NCBI GenBank assembly: GCA_022605955.1
Contig: JAKCOZ010000015.1
Coordinates: 7,445,287 to 7,509,286 of the forward strand
Source: Rallus limicola
Taxonomy: Eukaryota > Chordata > Aves > Gruiformes > Rallidae
Length of the DNA stretch: 64,000 nucleotides
Reading direction: 5' to 3'
Shown here: one piece after another, positions 50,646 to 64,000 of the stretch
Layout: each line of letters opens with the position of its first letter
Numbering within the stretch: position 1 is the first letter of the stretch
Notes under the pieces: generated by a model
The model's input: the letters and a program-made list of their open reading frames with translations, nothing else
Databases searched by the model: none
What the model was told of the DNA's origin: nothing
Translations under genes and position numbers: made by a program

Positions 50646-53600
50646 ACACACTGAGGAACATTAGAACACTTTTGCTGCATATACACATGCTGAGGATGTT
50701 CAATTACTGTGTAAGCACCCAACCCATCCCTCTTGCTGTAGCCAGGGATCAGCACCACAAAAGCCAACCTGCTTGCCAACTCCATCTCATTCCTTCAGGA
50801 ATATTCTAAATAAAACTATAGGACTTGATTAGCAGTCAAACATTTACCAGAACTGCATCAAGCATGAAGAACACCCACCTCTCCCATGCCTTGGTACAAA
50901 ACCTCAAGCAGCAGACTCCAGGTCAAGCACCTAGTGCCCAGCAAGTCCTCAAGCATAAGGCACCTTACCTGGTGTGCAGAGGTATTCATGTGCTTCATAT
51001 GGACTGAATCCACATGTGGGACATCAAGTAGAAACTGTGCTGGGTCACAATACAACACAGCCACCTCCAGTAAGAGCCCTGACCTGTCTTTAGCTTCCCC
51101 TGCACTAGCATGCAAGTAGTGCAAGAACAAGACAGGTGAGCATTTGGAGTGACTGTGGAGATACTCTCCCTCAGTTTGTGTGCTTGAGGAAATCAATGGG
51201 GGTTTTTTGAGTGGAGTCATTGAAACTCTTCATTGCCAGGAGCAGAACTTCTCTCAAAGGTAGAGTGATTCTTCTGCTTTTAATCCCCTTGTATTTCACC
51301 TCCTTCTCTTTTGTCCCTCTCAAACCCTCTCCATGAAGCCTCCCTGCCTGCTGTGCGCTGCCCAGGATCCCAGCCCACAATGACAAGAGGCCATCCAGCT
51401 GCCAAGCTTCCCAGCTCCAGAAAAGGATGCTGGCTTTCTGATACACTTGACCTGGAGGAGGAGCCAGGGCCTCTGGCATTAAACACATCCTTGCAAAACC
51501 AGTTACACTCAATTCACTCATCTGTGCCTGGGAAATAACAATGACATTTACCAACTTTAAAAGATTTTAAATACAAGTAATGTTTATGACATAGGAGGTC
51601 TCAAACTGCAAGGCTGTGGCTAGCACGTTTAACCACTCATCATTCAGCACATTTTCTCAAGTGTATTGGGGAGAGCAATAGTACCTCCAAACAGCACGTT
51701 AAATGCAAAGTTAGGCAGGAGAGAACGACTTATCTCCTCTGACAGCATCACAAGCCTCACAGTCCTCAAGGCGCTGCAGTTAATTTTGGCTATTATCACC
51801 ATATCCTAGGCATTGCTACTTACTACAACTTTGCTTTCTATTTAAACTAAGTCAGACTTCTAATTAGAGACCTTTCCATCTCCCAGGAGCCTACCTAGTA
51901 TATGGAGATCAAGCTAACCTCCATCATCATTCCTCTTTGGAAACAGGAGCAGCCTGGTCAAGTTAAAAAAACAACAAACCAGGAAATCTTTGCTGCTGAC
52001 AAAGAACTTACATTCAACTGAAGCCACTCCCTAATAAGCTAGTGGACAGCCACAGAGGACGCTTGAGTCTTTCCTGTTACTCTCCCTTTCTTAAAATAAA
52101 GGATTTTAATTGGTGAAGATAACAATCTATTGACCATCAATTATTAAGATAGGCTTCTTGAAAGAATCCCATGATTTGCAGAAGTATAAGGTCTGTAACA
52201 GGTGAGATATCACTGCTAGCAATCACATCAGCCTCAGTGAGGATTTGCCCAGTTAACTCCCCACCAACAGAAGCATCAGTTCAGCTCAGCAGGAGGAGCA
52301 AAGTGAAAATCCTATGTTTAGCTGAGCAGGAGACACAGATTTGAGATGTTTTGTTGGGGTTTAAGCTACTAAGGAGCATGATGAGCTAATCAGTTGTCTC
52401 CAAACAGTGTTTTCAGTTCATAAAACAGTTTTAAAAGGAGAGCCACTGACTTTCACATTTTGCACTCAGCATGGCAACCAGATCTGTCAAAACAGGAGCA
52501 ACCATTTCATAAACTTTGCTGGACTCCAAACAGAGAGATAAGCCAAACAACCCAGAAATACATTTCATGGGCATGGTTGACAAAGTATCTTGTATTACGC
52601 CGGTTACAGTTTGTAACTGTTCCTCAGAGGAAACAGGAGAGAACCTGCCCTTTGGTTGCATTCTGGGACAGTCCCCTACAGACCCTAGATCCACCCCCAC
52701 AATTACAAAGCAATCAGAGCAGCTTTAGTTAAGATTTATTATTACCACAGCAGGCTGCTAAACAGTCCCTCATACACAACATGTTCATCCATCAAGACAC
52801 AAGAGTGTTCCTGAACATAATGTGTGAAGACTGACAAGTTACAAACCCCGCCCGAGTTAGACTATTAAACAGAGCTCCCTTGACCTTTGTCTGGTCAGTT
52901 AAATGTGTTGGTATCACCAAGCTTCATCATGTAGTTTATCATAAGCAAATAACATTATCTAAAAGGCCCCTTCATCTAGTTTAAGGAGGTTGAATAATTT
53001 CCTTCACTCACAGGAACATGACTGATGAATCCAATTAAGAGGGTCATGCCATGTCACATTACCAAAAACTCCTTACAAATCAGGGAAGCATCTCCTTGTT
53101 AAAGATGTTCACAGGGCAAAAACTTGCTTAAAATGACGAGAGCCCCTCAGGAGTAACAACAGGTTACCCAAAGTATGCTCTGCTCCACAGGCTAACCAGA
53201 TTGGTACCTGACTTACTAGCAGTCTTTCTTACTCTGGTGTAAAATACTCAAAGAAGCTTCTAACACTGCCAACAGCCCTTAGAGCTCAGTAAGGTCAAGG
53301 AAATATATTTTCCATGAGCAACTTGAGGTGACAATCAGGCCTTAAGTCAGCAAATCCTGGGGATATATCACATTACGTAGTAAGGGGAAGCTCAGCACTA
53401 GAAAGCCGTTACCTTAAGAAATTACCCAGCCCTCTAACCTATGCTGGAAGAAGTTGTAGCTCCTTGCTTTCTGAGGGAGTGGGTGAGAGGACAGACAGCC
53501 CACAGCCTCCTGAGGGTCAGGCACTACTCCTACCAGCTACACTGGGATAAAGGGAAGATTGCCGAACGAAGTCATAAAACGCTTGGAAAAAAATAAAAAT

Positions 53601-56600
53601 AGAGGTTGAAGACAACACTACCAAGCACATAAAACTCTAGAAGATGAAATCCTAATGTTGATATCTATATTTGAGTATAAATATCAGCACCAGCTTCTCA
53701 CTGATAAGTTCCGAGACAGGCAAATATACACCAGCTTGAAGTCGTCATTACACTAAAAAAGCCAGCAGGGGGAGAGGGGAGATAGAATGCTTATAAAAGC
53801 AGAAAAAAAAATTCCTTAGTTTCCTTGAAGGTGTGAGGTCCAGCTGAGGCACTGAAGATACTTCTCTGTCATTCAGCCTCTTGGACAGTGTACTGCCTAG
53901 ATCAGATTTCAATCCAAGAAACCCAACTAACCACCTTCTGTTGGAACACACTTTTGGACTGCTATCTGACTTCGGATGTACCATCTACCTCTCAGAGGAG
54001 AAGCATTTTTGCCCAAGCTGCATGCAGGGGTCAAAGGGGAGAACACAGAGTGCTGTGGGACTTCCCAGCAGAGCACAGCTTGGAATTACAATTGTTCCGT
54101 GTTAGCATGAGATTTCATCCATTACCGGAGTTAATACTGGGCAGAGGACTGTACTGCTTGAACACATGTGCACAACCAAAACCCTCTTTAATCATATTGC
54201 TACGAAGAGATTTCAGCATGGAAATCACCTCTTCAGGATTAAAAGCAGCCCGAGCTGCTTCACAGAGAGTCCAACTATTCCTTTTTTAACACAGAGAAAA
54301 ACAGGAAGGTTGCAGGGCACAACATCAGCAACTGAGAGCAGGAGCAGCTGTGATTTCCCTGTCTCTCCTTCTTCAGAGTTTCCAGTTGCCTGCACATCAC
54401 TCCCTGATTAAATACTGAGCAAGCACGTGAAGGTGTTCTACAGCACATGAGCTTTTCATGGGAGCCTAGCACTGGCCCATCGGGTTTCACATCATCAGGA
54501 TTAAATCAAAGGTCCCCAGCTACTGCTCATACAAAAAAAGGATCACATACCTGGTGTGTTTCTCAGAGCTTTCTTTGAAACATGAGCCAGGAGTAGTACC
54601 GAATTACCCCTGCAGCCTCAGATCACTGTCTTCAGAGTTCCCTTCTCAGGCTGCTTGGGAAGAAGTTCACCAATAACAAGTACTTGCAATCAGATGGTCG
54701 TTCTGTGGTACCACCTCTCCTATACTCCACTGGTACTTACGCATCCCAACACTAACACAGCCCTGGATCCTACAAACACAAGCACAAGAGGCCACAGGAG
54801 CATTTGCACCAGTGTTAACACAGTGCTTTCACTAATATTACAACCTTCATCACATCGGGAAAGGGTTAGCTTTCTCCTTTTCTGCAAGACAAAGTCATTC
54901 TCACAACACACGACAGCCTCAAGCACTCAAGAAGTGGTGGACTCAATTAAAAGCTTAAAATAGAACCAAGCCTGAAAGCTGAATATAGATTTTACCTTGC
55001 TCAGATCTCCAGGTTCATTTGCATTCGATCCCAGCCCTACCCCTGCACATAAATACCTCACGCTGCAGGTCTCTGCACAGGGGACATCGACAGAAGAAAA
55101 GCCTCCACTAAACAGACAGAAATCCACCCAATTACTGGACTCAATGGTAAATATGTTAGCAACAGGAAGGGCCAGACAACTTCTGTGCGCTCTCTGGTTA
55201 TCTATCAGGCTCCAGTGGAAAGCAAAATGGTTAAGTCACATGCTTGAACTGAGACAAGATGACATAGGTGGGGTTTGTCTTTTTAAACATCAGGACAAAC
55301 ACCAAAAACGTTTGGTTCTAGCAGTAACTTTTACTCACCAAGTTACACTTAGAGTTTAGGAATCCACTGTCCTGCCTGGGTCAAGCAGAACTCTTGGTAA
55401 AAATAACAGATTAAAGCAGACGTTCTTCAAAAAGCACATAGTTCCCTCAACTCAAAAACAAGACTGACAAGGTGTTTCTACTGTTCCCTAGCAGATTATA
55501 TCTAGAGCTGGATTACAAGAAAAAACAAAAGTTCAAACACCAGATCTCCACAGCAAGGAGCCATCAGTCACGACTCCCAGTAACAAGTGAGAACCCAGGT
55601 GGATGTTCCTATCCCTGGCAACTCTCGCTTTAGTCTCACCGTGCGGCCCCATAACCCAAACGGCCCTACTGACCCATGGCCAGAGGAACCATCGCATAAC
55701 CTGCAGAGAGCTGGCCTGACCTGCAGCACACAGGTGCGGCTCACCACACACCTCAGGGTCCATGGTGCCAGCGGACCCCAAGACAGCCTGCAAATTTACC
55801 ACGAGATTAATGCCTGTTTGCAGCCTTCCCTGGACAGGTGACCTGTGGCTACTGTACATGACCCAGGGCTGTCACAAGCACCAAAGTCTCAGACCTTCTG
55901 AGGTGCATGCACAGAGCATGAGCGGCACCTACACAGCTGAGCTGTTACCACTGTGTACCCACGGTTACCTTTGCACAGGCTAGGGGGCACATGAAATCCC
56001 CAGGAGGCCATAAGGTCTGACACTATACATGTCTATCCCACCAAGAAACCGCGATAAAGGAATGCTGTCAGTTATGTCAACTCATCAGGAATTATTTCAC
56101 TCGCTTTTGGTTTGTCAGAAGTTCTTCATTCTTGTGAAATCGAAGTTTCTAAATTCAGACAAGCCATGCTCAGAGGTCAGAGCTGCAGTGTGGTGTGACA
56201 TGCTTGAACCGAAGCTGAAAGAGAACCTTTTATCTCAAATCACTCACACGGGTCCTCAACACTCACTGCATTTCCAGGACTGTCAGTAGTGTGTGGAAGA
56301 CAACCAAACAGGGGATTTTGCGCTCCCCGAGGACACACAGAGAACCATGACATCCACAGAAAGACAGCGAAGGACAAAATGTTGCTGCACTGAACCTCTG
56401 AAGTTGAGGCAGCTTTGGAGCAGTCAAGTGAACCGAGGTCACATTCACCTCATCTTACCAAAACATCCCACTTCTTATCTGCAACCAGTCCCAACCAGAT
56501 ATTGAAGTCTGTGGATCCAAGAGTGTCCAAAAGTGCTGCCAGCGCTCCCTATGACCGTGGGGACCACTGCCATTCAAGAATTGCAGATGTTCAGGCCAAT

Positions 56601-56907
56601 AATCTCCCTTGGCACCATCACAAAGAAGTTACTGTTCCAGTATGAGTTGTCTTACTATTGCAATAACAACCAGCCCCAACTTTCCTAGGCTTGACAAATA
56701 ATCTGGAGTAACTCTAACCTGGAAACACTCCATTTCACTGTAGCAGAATCCAAGCTCCAAAACAACTCAATGTTGTTCTATAGGGATCTTCAAATATCCC
56801 CTGAAGGCTGAGTAAATCTGCCTGCTGTCCATTTTAAAGACTATTTCATCAGTAAATTCACCGAGGCAATAGTCTGAAGGACTAAAGCATCTTTGTACTA
56901 TGCAGAA

Positions 56908-56943
56908 GACCCAAGCTGGCTTTGAAAGCTGGACCCAAGCTGG
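56908..56943. repeat. 24-bp-period duplication
   Basis: 'gacccaagctgg' occurs at 56908-56919 and at 56932-56943; the following bases ('ctttgaaagc' against 'atttggagat') are partly similar, indicating a small decayed tandem duplication. Confidence 0.75.
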
Positions 56944-59570
56944 ATTTGGAGATGAAAGCTCCTACTTTCCCAACTTCTAGAGAGCACTCAAGAGCCAGTA
57001 AAGCCTTTCAAGTCACCAGCTGATTAGGCAAAGCCAGAGACACTGTTCAATTCTCTAATTCAACCTCAAACCGATCGAGCCACTGCCAAGCTAAGTGTCA
57101 TCTGTAATTAACTTAATGAAACAGCTTTCACACATGCTGCACCACCACAACGATCCCCATGGCACACTAGAAGACACCCAACCGTATCCAGAGCACTTCA
57201 GACCATGCTCCTTGGGCTCCCATTGGCAGGCATTCCCTTCAGAGCCACACCACAGGCAAAATACTCCCACAGTGCTCACATCTATCTGTTCACTGCTCCA
57301 CAGAGGAAAAACACGGGAGCAAACCGAAGTCCTCCCAGGAGCTGGAATTTGATCAGCAGGCAGAAAGGTAGAAGATCTATTTCACAGAACTCAAACAGCT
57401 TGAAAATTAGAGGTGGGAGAACTTAACAGAGGGTGGCACAGTGGTTTTAGCATCGCTCCCAATAAACAGAAAGTATATTGAACAGCTCAGTTTGCCAGTA
57501 ATTCAAACTTCAAACACACAGCTCAGTAGACTGTTTCAAGTACCAAACGCATGGTAGCACAAAGTTCAAGATGTGGGTCATTATTTCATCTTGATCAACA
57601 CCTTGCTGTTTCAACACATGTAGACCTTGTGCTAGGTAAGGTCATGCCTAAATTTTAGACATACAATAAAAAGGCAGTAAAAGGAGGCAGATGTAGAAAC
57701 TACATTGCAGAACTCATAAGCCACCTTCACAGCAGGGAAACTGTTGCTCAACTGGATAGAAAACTGGTAGAGGTAGCCAGGAAAAATCCCAAGAGATGCA
57801 TTCAAGGGTGGAATTCTTATCTTCCTTGAAAATACCTTTGTGAAACTACATCCATAAAATGGTGTTTTTCACATTCTGCAGGGAAGGGCTTCGTTAGCCT
57901 AAAGGCTTTCATCGGTCTTTGAGGCCAAGACACCTCCCATCCACCCCCAACTCAGAGCCTGTTCCTTCAAGCATGATTATCAAGCACCATCTGGCAGCCC
58001 AACTTGTCAGTGGCTTGCAGAGATGGGCACAGCCAGGTCCCACAGCCCAGGAAGAGCACTTACTGCTTGGCAAGCCTGGCTTTGTTAACAAAGCTGCTGC
58101 CTGTTCACCCTATGGCAACATGTCCCAGTGCCCAGAGAGCAATGGAAAGCTCTGACTGCGAGGGCTGTCAGAGAAGCCCTGACAAACATCAACTTCTAGC
58201 TGCACCTTAAATTTCAAATGAGTACAAGAGGACTGTGCCCCCACCTTCCCTCCTTTGCTTTGTTGGTCCAGTTATTGAGAACAAATCCCCATTTATGCAT
58301 AGTAACTCTGGATTGCTGCCGTGCAGCAAAAGCTGTATTACACACGTGCCTTTGTTTCTACTCATGTTCGTCATGGAAGTCTGACTAGAAATCTTATTAA
58401 CATGCAAATAATGTATATTATGTTTCAATGAATTGCTACAGAGAGCTACTCAGTCAGAGGGTTCTCCTTACCCAGCTCGGCTGCACGGCTCCTTCAGTCA
58501 CACAGATGCAGAGTATTTCTTTTTGGTGGGTATTCTGAAACCACACCATTCAGAAGTTTACCTCTGTACTTTAAGACACTAGGAGAAAAATAACCAACTC
58601 GTGAGAAGCCCTCAGCCACACACACAGTGGTCTTCCAAGGCTTTGAAAGGATGCAGAAGTAGCACAGACATTGCCATCCAGAAGCGGATGCCAGGCAGTA
58701 CGTACATCCTGCTAGCTGATACGGACCTACAGACCTGCTGGCAGGGTGCCGCGAGCAGACTAAAGAGAAGCCAGCACAAAGGGAGCACAAGTCTGAGACC
58801 CAAATGCTGCCAGGCCAGGGTCCAGCAGGGTGGGCTCCCTCTTTGATGACAGACACACTGGCATTCCCAGCAGTTTCACAAACTAAGAGCCAGGTTTTTA
58901 GATCCTGTTGTGGAAGCTGCTCTGGCTTACAGCCTTCACCCTGCTGAAATGCTTTGTCTGCCTTGCAGCACCACTGTTAGTTTTTCCTTACACTGACTGT
59001 ACAAATAACACCTTTAAAACCAAACAAGTGGTTATGTAGCCATGAAGGAGCCCAGGATTCAAAAAAAAGTTTGTCTTAAGTATGATATTGAATGTAATCA
59101 TTTTTCACCTAAATCTCCAAGCAACCTTTTCAGAGATGACTGTCAACTTTAGCACTGAGCTGGCTGTCTGTAAAACAGCAGTCGCTATCAGCGCTCAGTT
59201 TTTGCCAAGAGGAAATAAGAGGTCACCAGATGGGACTAAAGAAACAGCTCTAACTCCTGCTTCTTCCCTCCTCACAAGTCTGCAGGAACGGCCACAGAAG
59301 GGCAGTAATTCCTCCCCAGTTCTGGCTAGCACAAGCCAGCATTTCTCCTGTAACTGCTACAGCAGCCGCGAGCGTTTCCAAGTGCTGTGATGAATCTGCT
59401 GAGGAGTCCCCAGCCCAGGGAACTGAGAGGAGGGGGAAGCAACCTGCAGCAGGGACAGCTACTGGAGACCTAAAATCCAGCAGAATGCACAATCCCATCC
59501 TAGCCCTTCAAATCGCCAGACCAAGGCCTGCTCAGACTGTCCAGATCTCAAATTCAACATTTCTGCTGGG

Positions 59571-59588
59571 AAAAAAAAAAAAAAAAAA
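59571..59588. repeat. Poly-A tract, 18 bases
   Basis: Eighteen consecutive A on the + strand. I checked the upstream 200 bases for a recognisable processed transcript or SINE and saw none, and there is no clear flanking duplication. Confidence 0.9.
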
Positions 59589-59951
59589 GGAGAATTAGGG
59601 AAGGATAGAGGCAGCATGAAATGACGACAGCCTCATTCACAGGCTCACTGAGCAGAGATGAAAGACAGAAGCACTGGCAAGAAGAGCCTAGAAGTATCTG
59701 TAGGCTGCAAAACACAAAAAAAGGTGGAATTAATATAATAGAGAGGGTATGAGTGGGAATGCTAGGATCAGATCAGAATAACACAAGTGTGGGCAGCATA
59801 TCAGGAAGTACTTCTGCCCTGCAAAATCCACTTAGGTAAGAGGCTTCCCACACACCCCCTCAGTGAATAGCAGGGGATGACCTCCTTGCCACCTGCGCAC
59901 AGAAGGCAGGAGCCCTCCAACAGAGCAAGACTCAAAATAACAAGCACTTAC

Positions 59952-60010
59952 CTCATTCAGGTACAGGCTGCCTGCTTTATTGGCAACTCCCCCCAGATGA
60001 GGGATTGCAG
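59952..60010 (-). other. Candidate exon (unverified), 59 bases
   Basis: On the - strand a moderate acceptor ('gtggctcgtctgcag') is followed by 59 bases ending in AATGAG before 'gtaagtgc', a perfect donor match. Only one frame is open: after two bases it reads AIPHLGGVANKAGSLYLNE and leaves in phase 0, while the other two frames contain stops. The peptide looks protein-like, with Gly turns and an amphipathic end, but I do not recognise it. A TGA lies about 10 codons further upstream in the same frame, which is consistent with an exon edge in between. It could still be a chance pairing. Confidence 0.18.
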
Positions 60011-60378
60011 CTGCAGACGAGCCACAAGCTCAGGGGAAGTTGGGCACACTGGGATGCTGTGCAGGTCTGCACAGCCGGACCACACTGGGACCCACAAAAT
60101 TAAATAGCTTCAATATCAGAAGCATGGAGGAAGTGACCACGGCTGTTCCTAACCAGCTTCACACCCAAAAGAATGTCCTGGAGGAACCCATCTGCCTTTG
60201 AAACCACTCTGTGTGGCAACTCAGCATCCAAAGGCCATGGTCTGGCATGTAACACCGAATCCAGCACGGCGGTTCCAGTTCAGTATCACTGACCAGCACA
60301 CGAACAAAAGCCACCTCATCTTGCTGGGTATTAAAAAGAAACAAATTAAGCTTTTTGAGATGCTACTTGCAAGAAGCA

Positions 60379-60408
60379 TTTAATAATTTACTATTTTAAT
60401 AATTTACT
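60379..60408. repeat. 16-bp-period AT-rich duplication
   Basis: The 14-mer 'tttaataatttact' occurs at 60379-60392 and again at 60395-60408, two bases apart. This is a simple slippage duplication in AT-rich sequence. Confidence 0.9.
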
Positions 60409-63302
60409 CCCCCAATCAGTATGCTGTAAGAAAACACCTTGAAATAGCTTGGTCTCTTCTCCTCAGAGCTGCTGTGATCTGCCATTGAATAAGATCTTCC
60501 TACAAACACTTCTCAGAGTGTGACGTATTTTGCTTCAAGTTTTCAAAAATACTGCAACTTTTTTGCCAGCAGCTGCCTTCCCCAAGGACCAACAGAGATT
60601 TGTTCTCCTGCACAAATAACCAGGCCACTGAGACTGCAAATCAGATTCAGAGATGCATACGTCTATGTCTCACATTCTCTCAAAAGTTTGTTACTTTAGA
60701 TGCATAAGGACAAAGTTTGGAAGCTCAACTGGAAGCTTCCTGTTCTCCACAAGCACCACACTTGGTGTGTTTGTGAAGAACAGGTCTGCTCCTGCACCTC
60801 CAGCCCCGTGTTTCTACATCACTGCTCCATGCTATTGCTCTAATATAATTTGAAAATGTAAAAAAAATTACTTAGCTGACAAGTGGGAATTACTACACTA
60901 GAGATTGACACTGATTTTCAGGCTTGACCCACACACCATTGCCACACTGTGACACTCATCAATTGTTCCAAACTTAGCGACTCTCCAGGAGGGGTTAAGG
61001 GCATGGCTGTCCGAGTGCCTCTACCTCACACAGACCACCACATTGAACTCACAGCTGTGCCTTCTGGTAGCAACCAGAAGAAACTTAAGTCTTCCTTTAC
61101 AGCCATCACGTGAGAAAGAGGGCAATCAGAATGCTCTGGTAAACATCACACATGGGCTTGTTTTAGGTGCAGCTTTTTGAAGGGGAGGGAAGGGGCTCTC
61201 CAGGCATACACTCGACTCCCAGGAATTACAATTAGAGCAGCTCCTATTTGCTCACCAAAGACTTAGGATCCATGAACATTGACAAATGTTTTCCACAAGC
61301 AGATCTTTGGAAGTGCATTTCAATTTCCTTGACGGCAAATTCATAGGGACAAACATCAAAGCACCAAACAACATGAAAACATACTTTGTTCTTAAAGTTC
61401 AGAACACCAGCACGCCAGAGTTGGGAAGCTCAGAAGATGTGTTCTGTGTCAACAGAAGAAGAGAGGATTTCAGATCCACCAAGTACTTGCCATTCTTCAG
61501 GCTTGGTTTGCTTTAAGTGGGACAGATTTACTTCAAGTTTTGAAGCCACCTTTAAGCAATCATCTTACAGGATGGGTTACGTTCTGCTGCGTGGTTTTCC
61601 CCTCCCAAAACAGGATGTCCTTTTGCTGTTTTCTTTACAGACCATGTTTTTCCCACTCTCCTCTGATTTCCCAGGACCTTTCCTGATACCAGCATACCAT
61701 TTTGTCCTTGCCGTGCTTTCTGCCTGCCTCCCCCTTTTATACTTGTTTTTTTAGTTACTCAGCAGCTTCCAAATTAATCTGTCTTTGTGTGTTATCATTT
61801 AGCAAATATTAAGTACAAGAATTTACCAATATTTCAACAGAGATCCAAAATAATTTAGTTGAGTTTAGTTAGCAAGTTCAGGTCTTATTGCACATCTTCC
61901 CACTATCGATTTCCCACAGTCTGCCAGAACAACAAACGCCTGCTTGAAGAGATGCTCTCATCTGCTGATGTACAAATCGCATTAATGATGCTGAAAGGAG
62001 TGCTTCAAAAGCAAAAGCATTCCCTTCGGTGTCAAATCCTTCTTCCCATAGCTCAGCACTCATACTGTTCCAGTTATGTATCAGAAATGAAGCAAGTGGA
62101 ATTGTTTCAAGTGATTTGAGGATGCAGGCTGACATTCTGTCCCACCTCAGCATCCCACCAGCCCTACCTGCTGCTTGGGCTGGCAGAATCTGCAGCATAC
62201 CCTGGGAGCAGAGCACTCGTTTTGGACACGAGCTAAGCTCTCCACACAAATACATCCTTTGTGAGCAAAACAAGCTAAATGGGTAGAGCGGTATCTTGAG
62301 GAAATAACTGCACTTCTACTGTAGACGTCTTCCAGCAGCGAGGCTTTCGGCCACAAACCCCACTTCCCTTTGCTGCTGAGCGAGGAAGAGACCTCACAAC
62401 AGCACTTTGGATGCATCCTTGCTGACAAGAAGGCAGAGAAAGCAAAAACTTGCCTGAGCACAAGCATACTTTAACAGATGTCTGATACCTCCACTTCACT
62501 GAAGCAAACAAAAATAAGCTGCCGCTCAAGAGCGGCGCAGGCAACGAAACACGATTTACGTCATAGGAACAGTCTGTCTCAGAGAGGACATCTCTGGCGG
62601 GGGGGAAGCCAGGCTGGTCTCTACACTAATGCAATCTTTGGTTCCCTGCTGAGGCTGTGCGTGAGGGTAGCGCTCGGTGCCAACAGCAACGTGCAAAGCC
62701 AGGAGCTCATTTTATGTAGGGCAAAAAGCTGCCTCCACATGTGACTATCACCAGAGCAACAACTTCCACTTACTAGATTGCGCTAAGTACACCTCAGCTG
62801 AGGCTGGGAGTACCTTCTAAACACAGTGAGGATTTCTTAAAGCTCTGAGTTGTGACTATTTCCCCCCACCCCTGGAGAGCAAAGCCAGTCCTAGATTCAT
62901 TTCAAAATAAATAAGTCAGACCAGGTGCAGAATTTAGACCGGGTTGCAAATAACAGCCCTCCAGGACCGCTCCATCTTCGCAAACAATTACTCTCTACCT
63001 CCTGCTCCAACTCTTACCAGGCACTTTCTCAGTGGAAAAGCAGCACAGTTTTTAACGTGATTAGGTTAACTATAAATATCGCTCCCTAAGCTGGTAACAT
63101 GCCAGCACCGCATCTGCAGAGCTGGAAAAAACTGTACTCATACAGATAGGTCTGAGAAAGTCCAGTACATTTGTTTCTACATATTTACATGAACAAAAAG
63201 GTGAGTTACCCAAAGGAACAGGTTCTCCTTGCACCAAGGAGCTGAGCTTTACAAGCGGTTGCTGTTTTCTCAAGTATTAAATGAAATGAAACGGATTAAC
63301 TG

Positions 63303-63317
63303 AAAAAAAAAAAAAAA
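63303..63317. repeat. Poly-A tract, 15 bases
   Basis: Fifteen consecutive A on the + strand, with no recognisable retroposed body beside it. Confidence 0.9.
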
Positions 63318-64000
63318 ATCAGCCTTATGCAACTTAATGAGTTAAATACCTATTGTTATCTTTAACATGCTGATTCATTGCATCTAGCAAAGCCTTGTAA
63401 TCAACTAATTATCCTCAATTCCAGTTGTGGATTTTAAGGCTGATTCTCACTGTAGTAATTCAAATTATTACAAGACTAAGGGAAACGGCTCCAAGCCTTT
63501 TTTGGCACGTCCTCCTTGCAAAATAACAAGCACACCTTCACCTACTGATGCACTTCTCTGCCCTTCCCTCCCACAGACACCAGCCTACACTCCGGTTCTG
63601 TTTTGGAAGGACATAAACCAGAATTAAGTTTTTTTACCTTACTGGACTGTTGTGGGGTTTGGTTTTTTTTCAGAAATCGATTACAGGGCTCATTAACAGT
63701 TCACTGCCCCACCAGAGATCAAGCTAAAGGATTTCTATGAATATACCAGCTTTTCCAACTTACTTAAGCAGTCTTCAACTGCATGTCCTTCCCACTGTAA
63801 GAAATTAAAAGTTTTGAGACTTGTGTGCTTTGTTTGCCTTCTGTTTCTTGCCTTTTTTAATACCTTCCATTAAGCGTAAGAACTAATAGTAAAGCTATTA
63901 TATTATATGACATTGCCATGCTTCCTTTTGTACCCACCACCTGGTAGACACAAAGCAGTTGTCTTGACACCACTGCATCCACAATCCACATCCACTTCAC

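Larger units (their letters stand above)
48401..64000. other. Non-coding unique sequence, no gene recognised
   Basis: Fifteen kilobases with no recognised gene, RNA gene or interspersed repeat. The longest frames are 163 codons (49901-50392, -) and 122 codons (61386-61754, +), without recognisable domains. It holds a (GGA)n tract, GT and T-rich blocks, two poly-A tracts and two small duplications, listed separately. The exon candidate at 59952-60010 has one of the best donor matches in the window. Confidence 0.55.

Noticed and set aside
54741..54769. 29-base segment between a strong acceptor and a strong donor on the - strand
   Set aside because: One frame has a stop and the other two give unremarkable peptides. 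It is too short to support without conservation.
59571..59588. Poly-A tract as the tail of a processed pseudogene or SINE
   Set aside because: No recognisable body upstream and no flanking duplication were seen.
1..64000. tRNA, rRNA, CRISPR, riboswitch or prokaryotic features
   Set aside because: No B-box-like tRNA motif, rRNA core sequence, regularly spaced repeats or bacterial gene organisation was seen. The DNA is of vertebrate type.

Overview
The window looks like vertebrate, almost certainly avian, nuclear DNA. It contains four fragments of the CR1 LINE family that dominates bird genomes, one of them ending in the diagnostic CR1 3' octamer repeat. It shows no Alu, L1 or other mammalian repeats, no operons, no Shine-Dalgarno sites and no long coding frames. 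Interspersed repeats are sparse and simple repeats are short, which also fits a bird. Non-bird sauropsids (turtles, crocodilians) also carry CR1 and cannot be excluded from this window alone.

I see no confidently identifiable protein-coding gene, rRNA, tRNA, CRISPR array or intact mobile element. Nearly all stop-to-stop frames are the length expected by chance at this base composition, and none gave a protein I recognise. The + strand is visibly rich in A and C over T and G in most lines, so the - strand is G/T-rich. That asymmetry is typical of the sense strand of long transcribed introns, so the simplest reading is intronic or intergenic DNA, possibly inside a long gene transcribed right to left. 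This is inference, not proof.

Layout: 1-3360 unique A/C-rich DNA; 3361-3824 CR1 (+); 3825-11157 unique sequence with two short tandem duplications; 11158-11588 the best-preserved CR1 (-); 11589-20634 unique sequence with a G-run/quadruplex block at 13.2 kb and a (TC)n tract at 17.3 kb; 20635-20750 a short CR1 (+); 20751-42836 a long unique stretch with a palindrome at 22.4 kb and an AT-rich block at 35.7 kb; 42837-43038 an LTR-like insert with a poly(A) signal between 10-bp direct repeats; 43039-48140 unique, with a 164-codon frame behind a strong splice-acceptor-like tract; 48141-48400 an older-type CR1 (-); 48401-64000 unique, with a GT/poly-T block at 50.6 kb and poly-A tracts at 59.6 and 63.3 kb.

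A handful of short open segments flanked by good splice-site matches are listed as low-confidence exon candidates, mostly on the - strand. A 64-kb stretch is expected to yield a few dozen such pseudo-exons by chance, so they are leads for a homology or RNA search and not gene calls. I did not find a convincing new biological system here.
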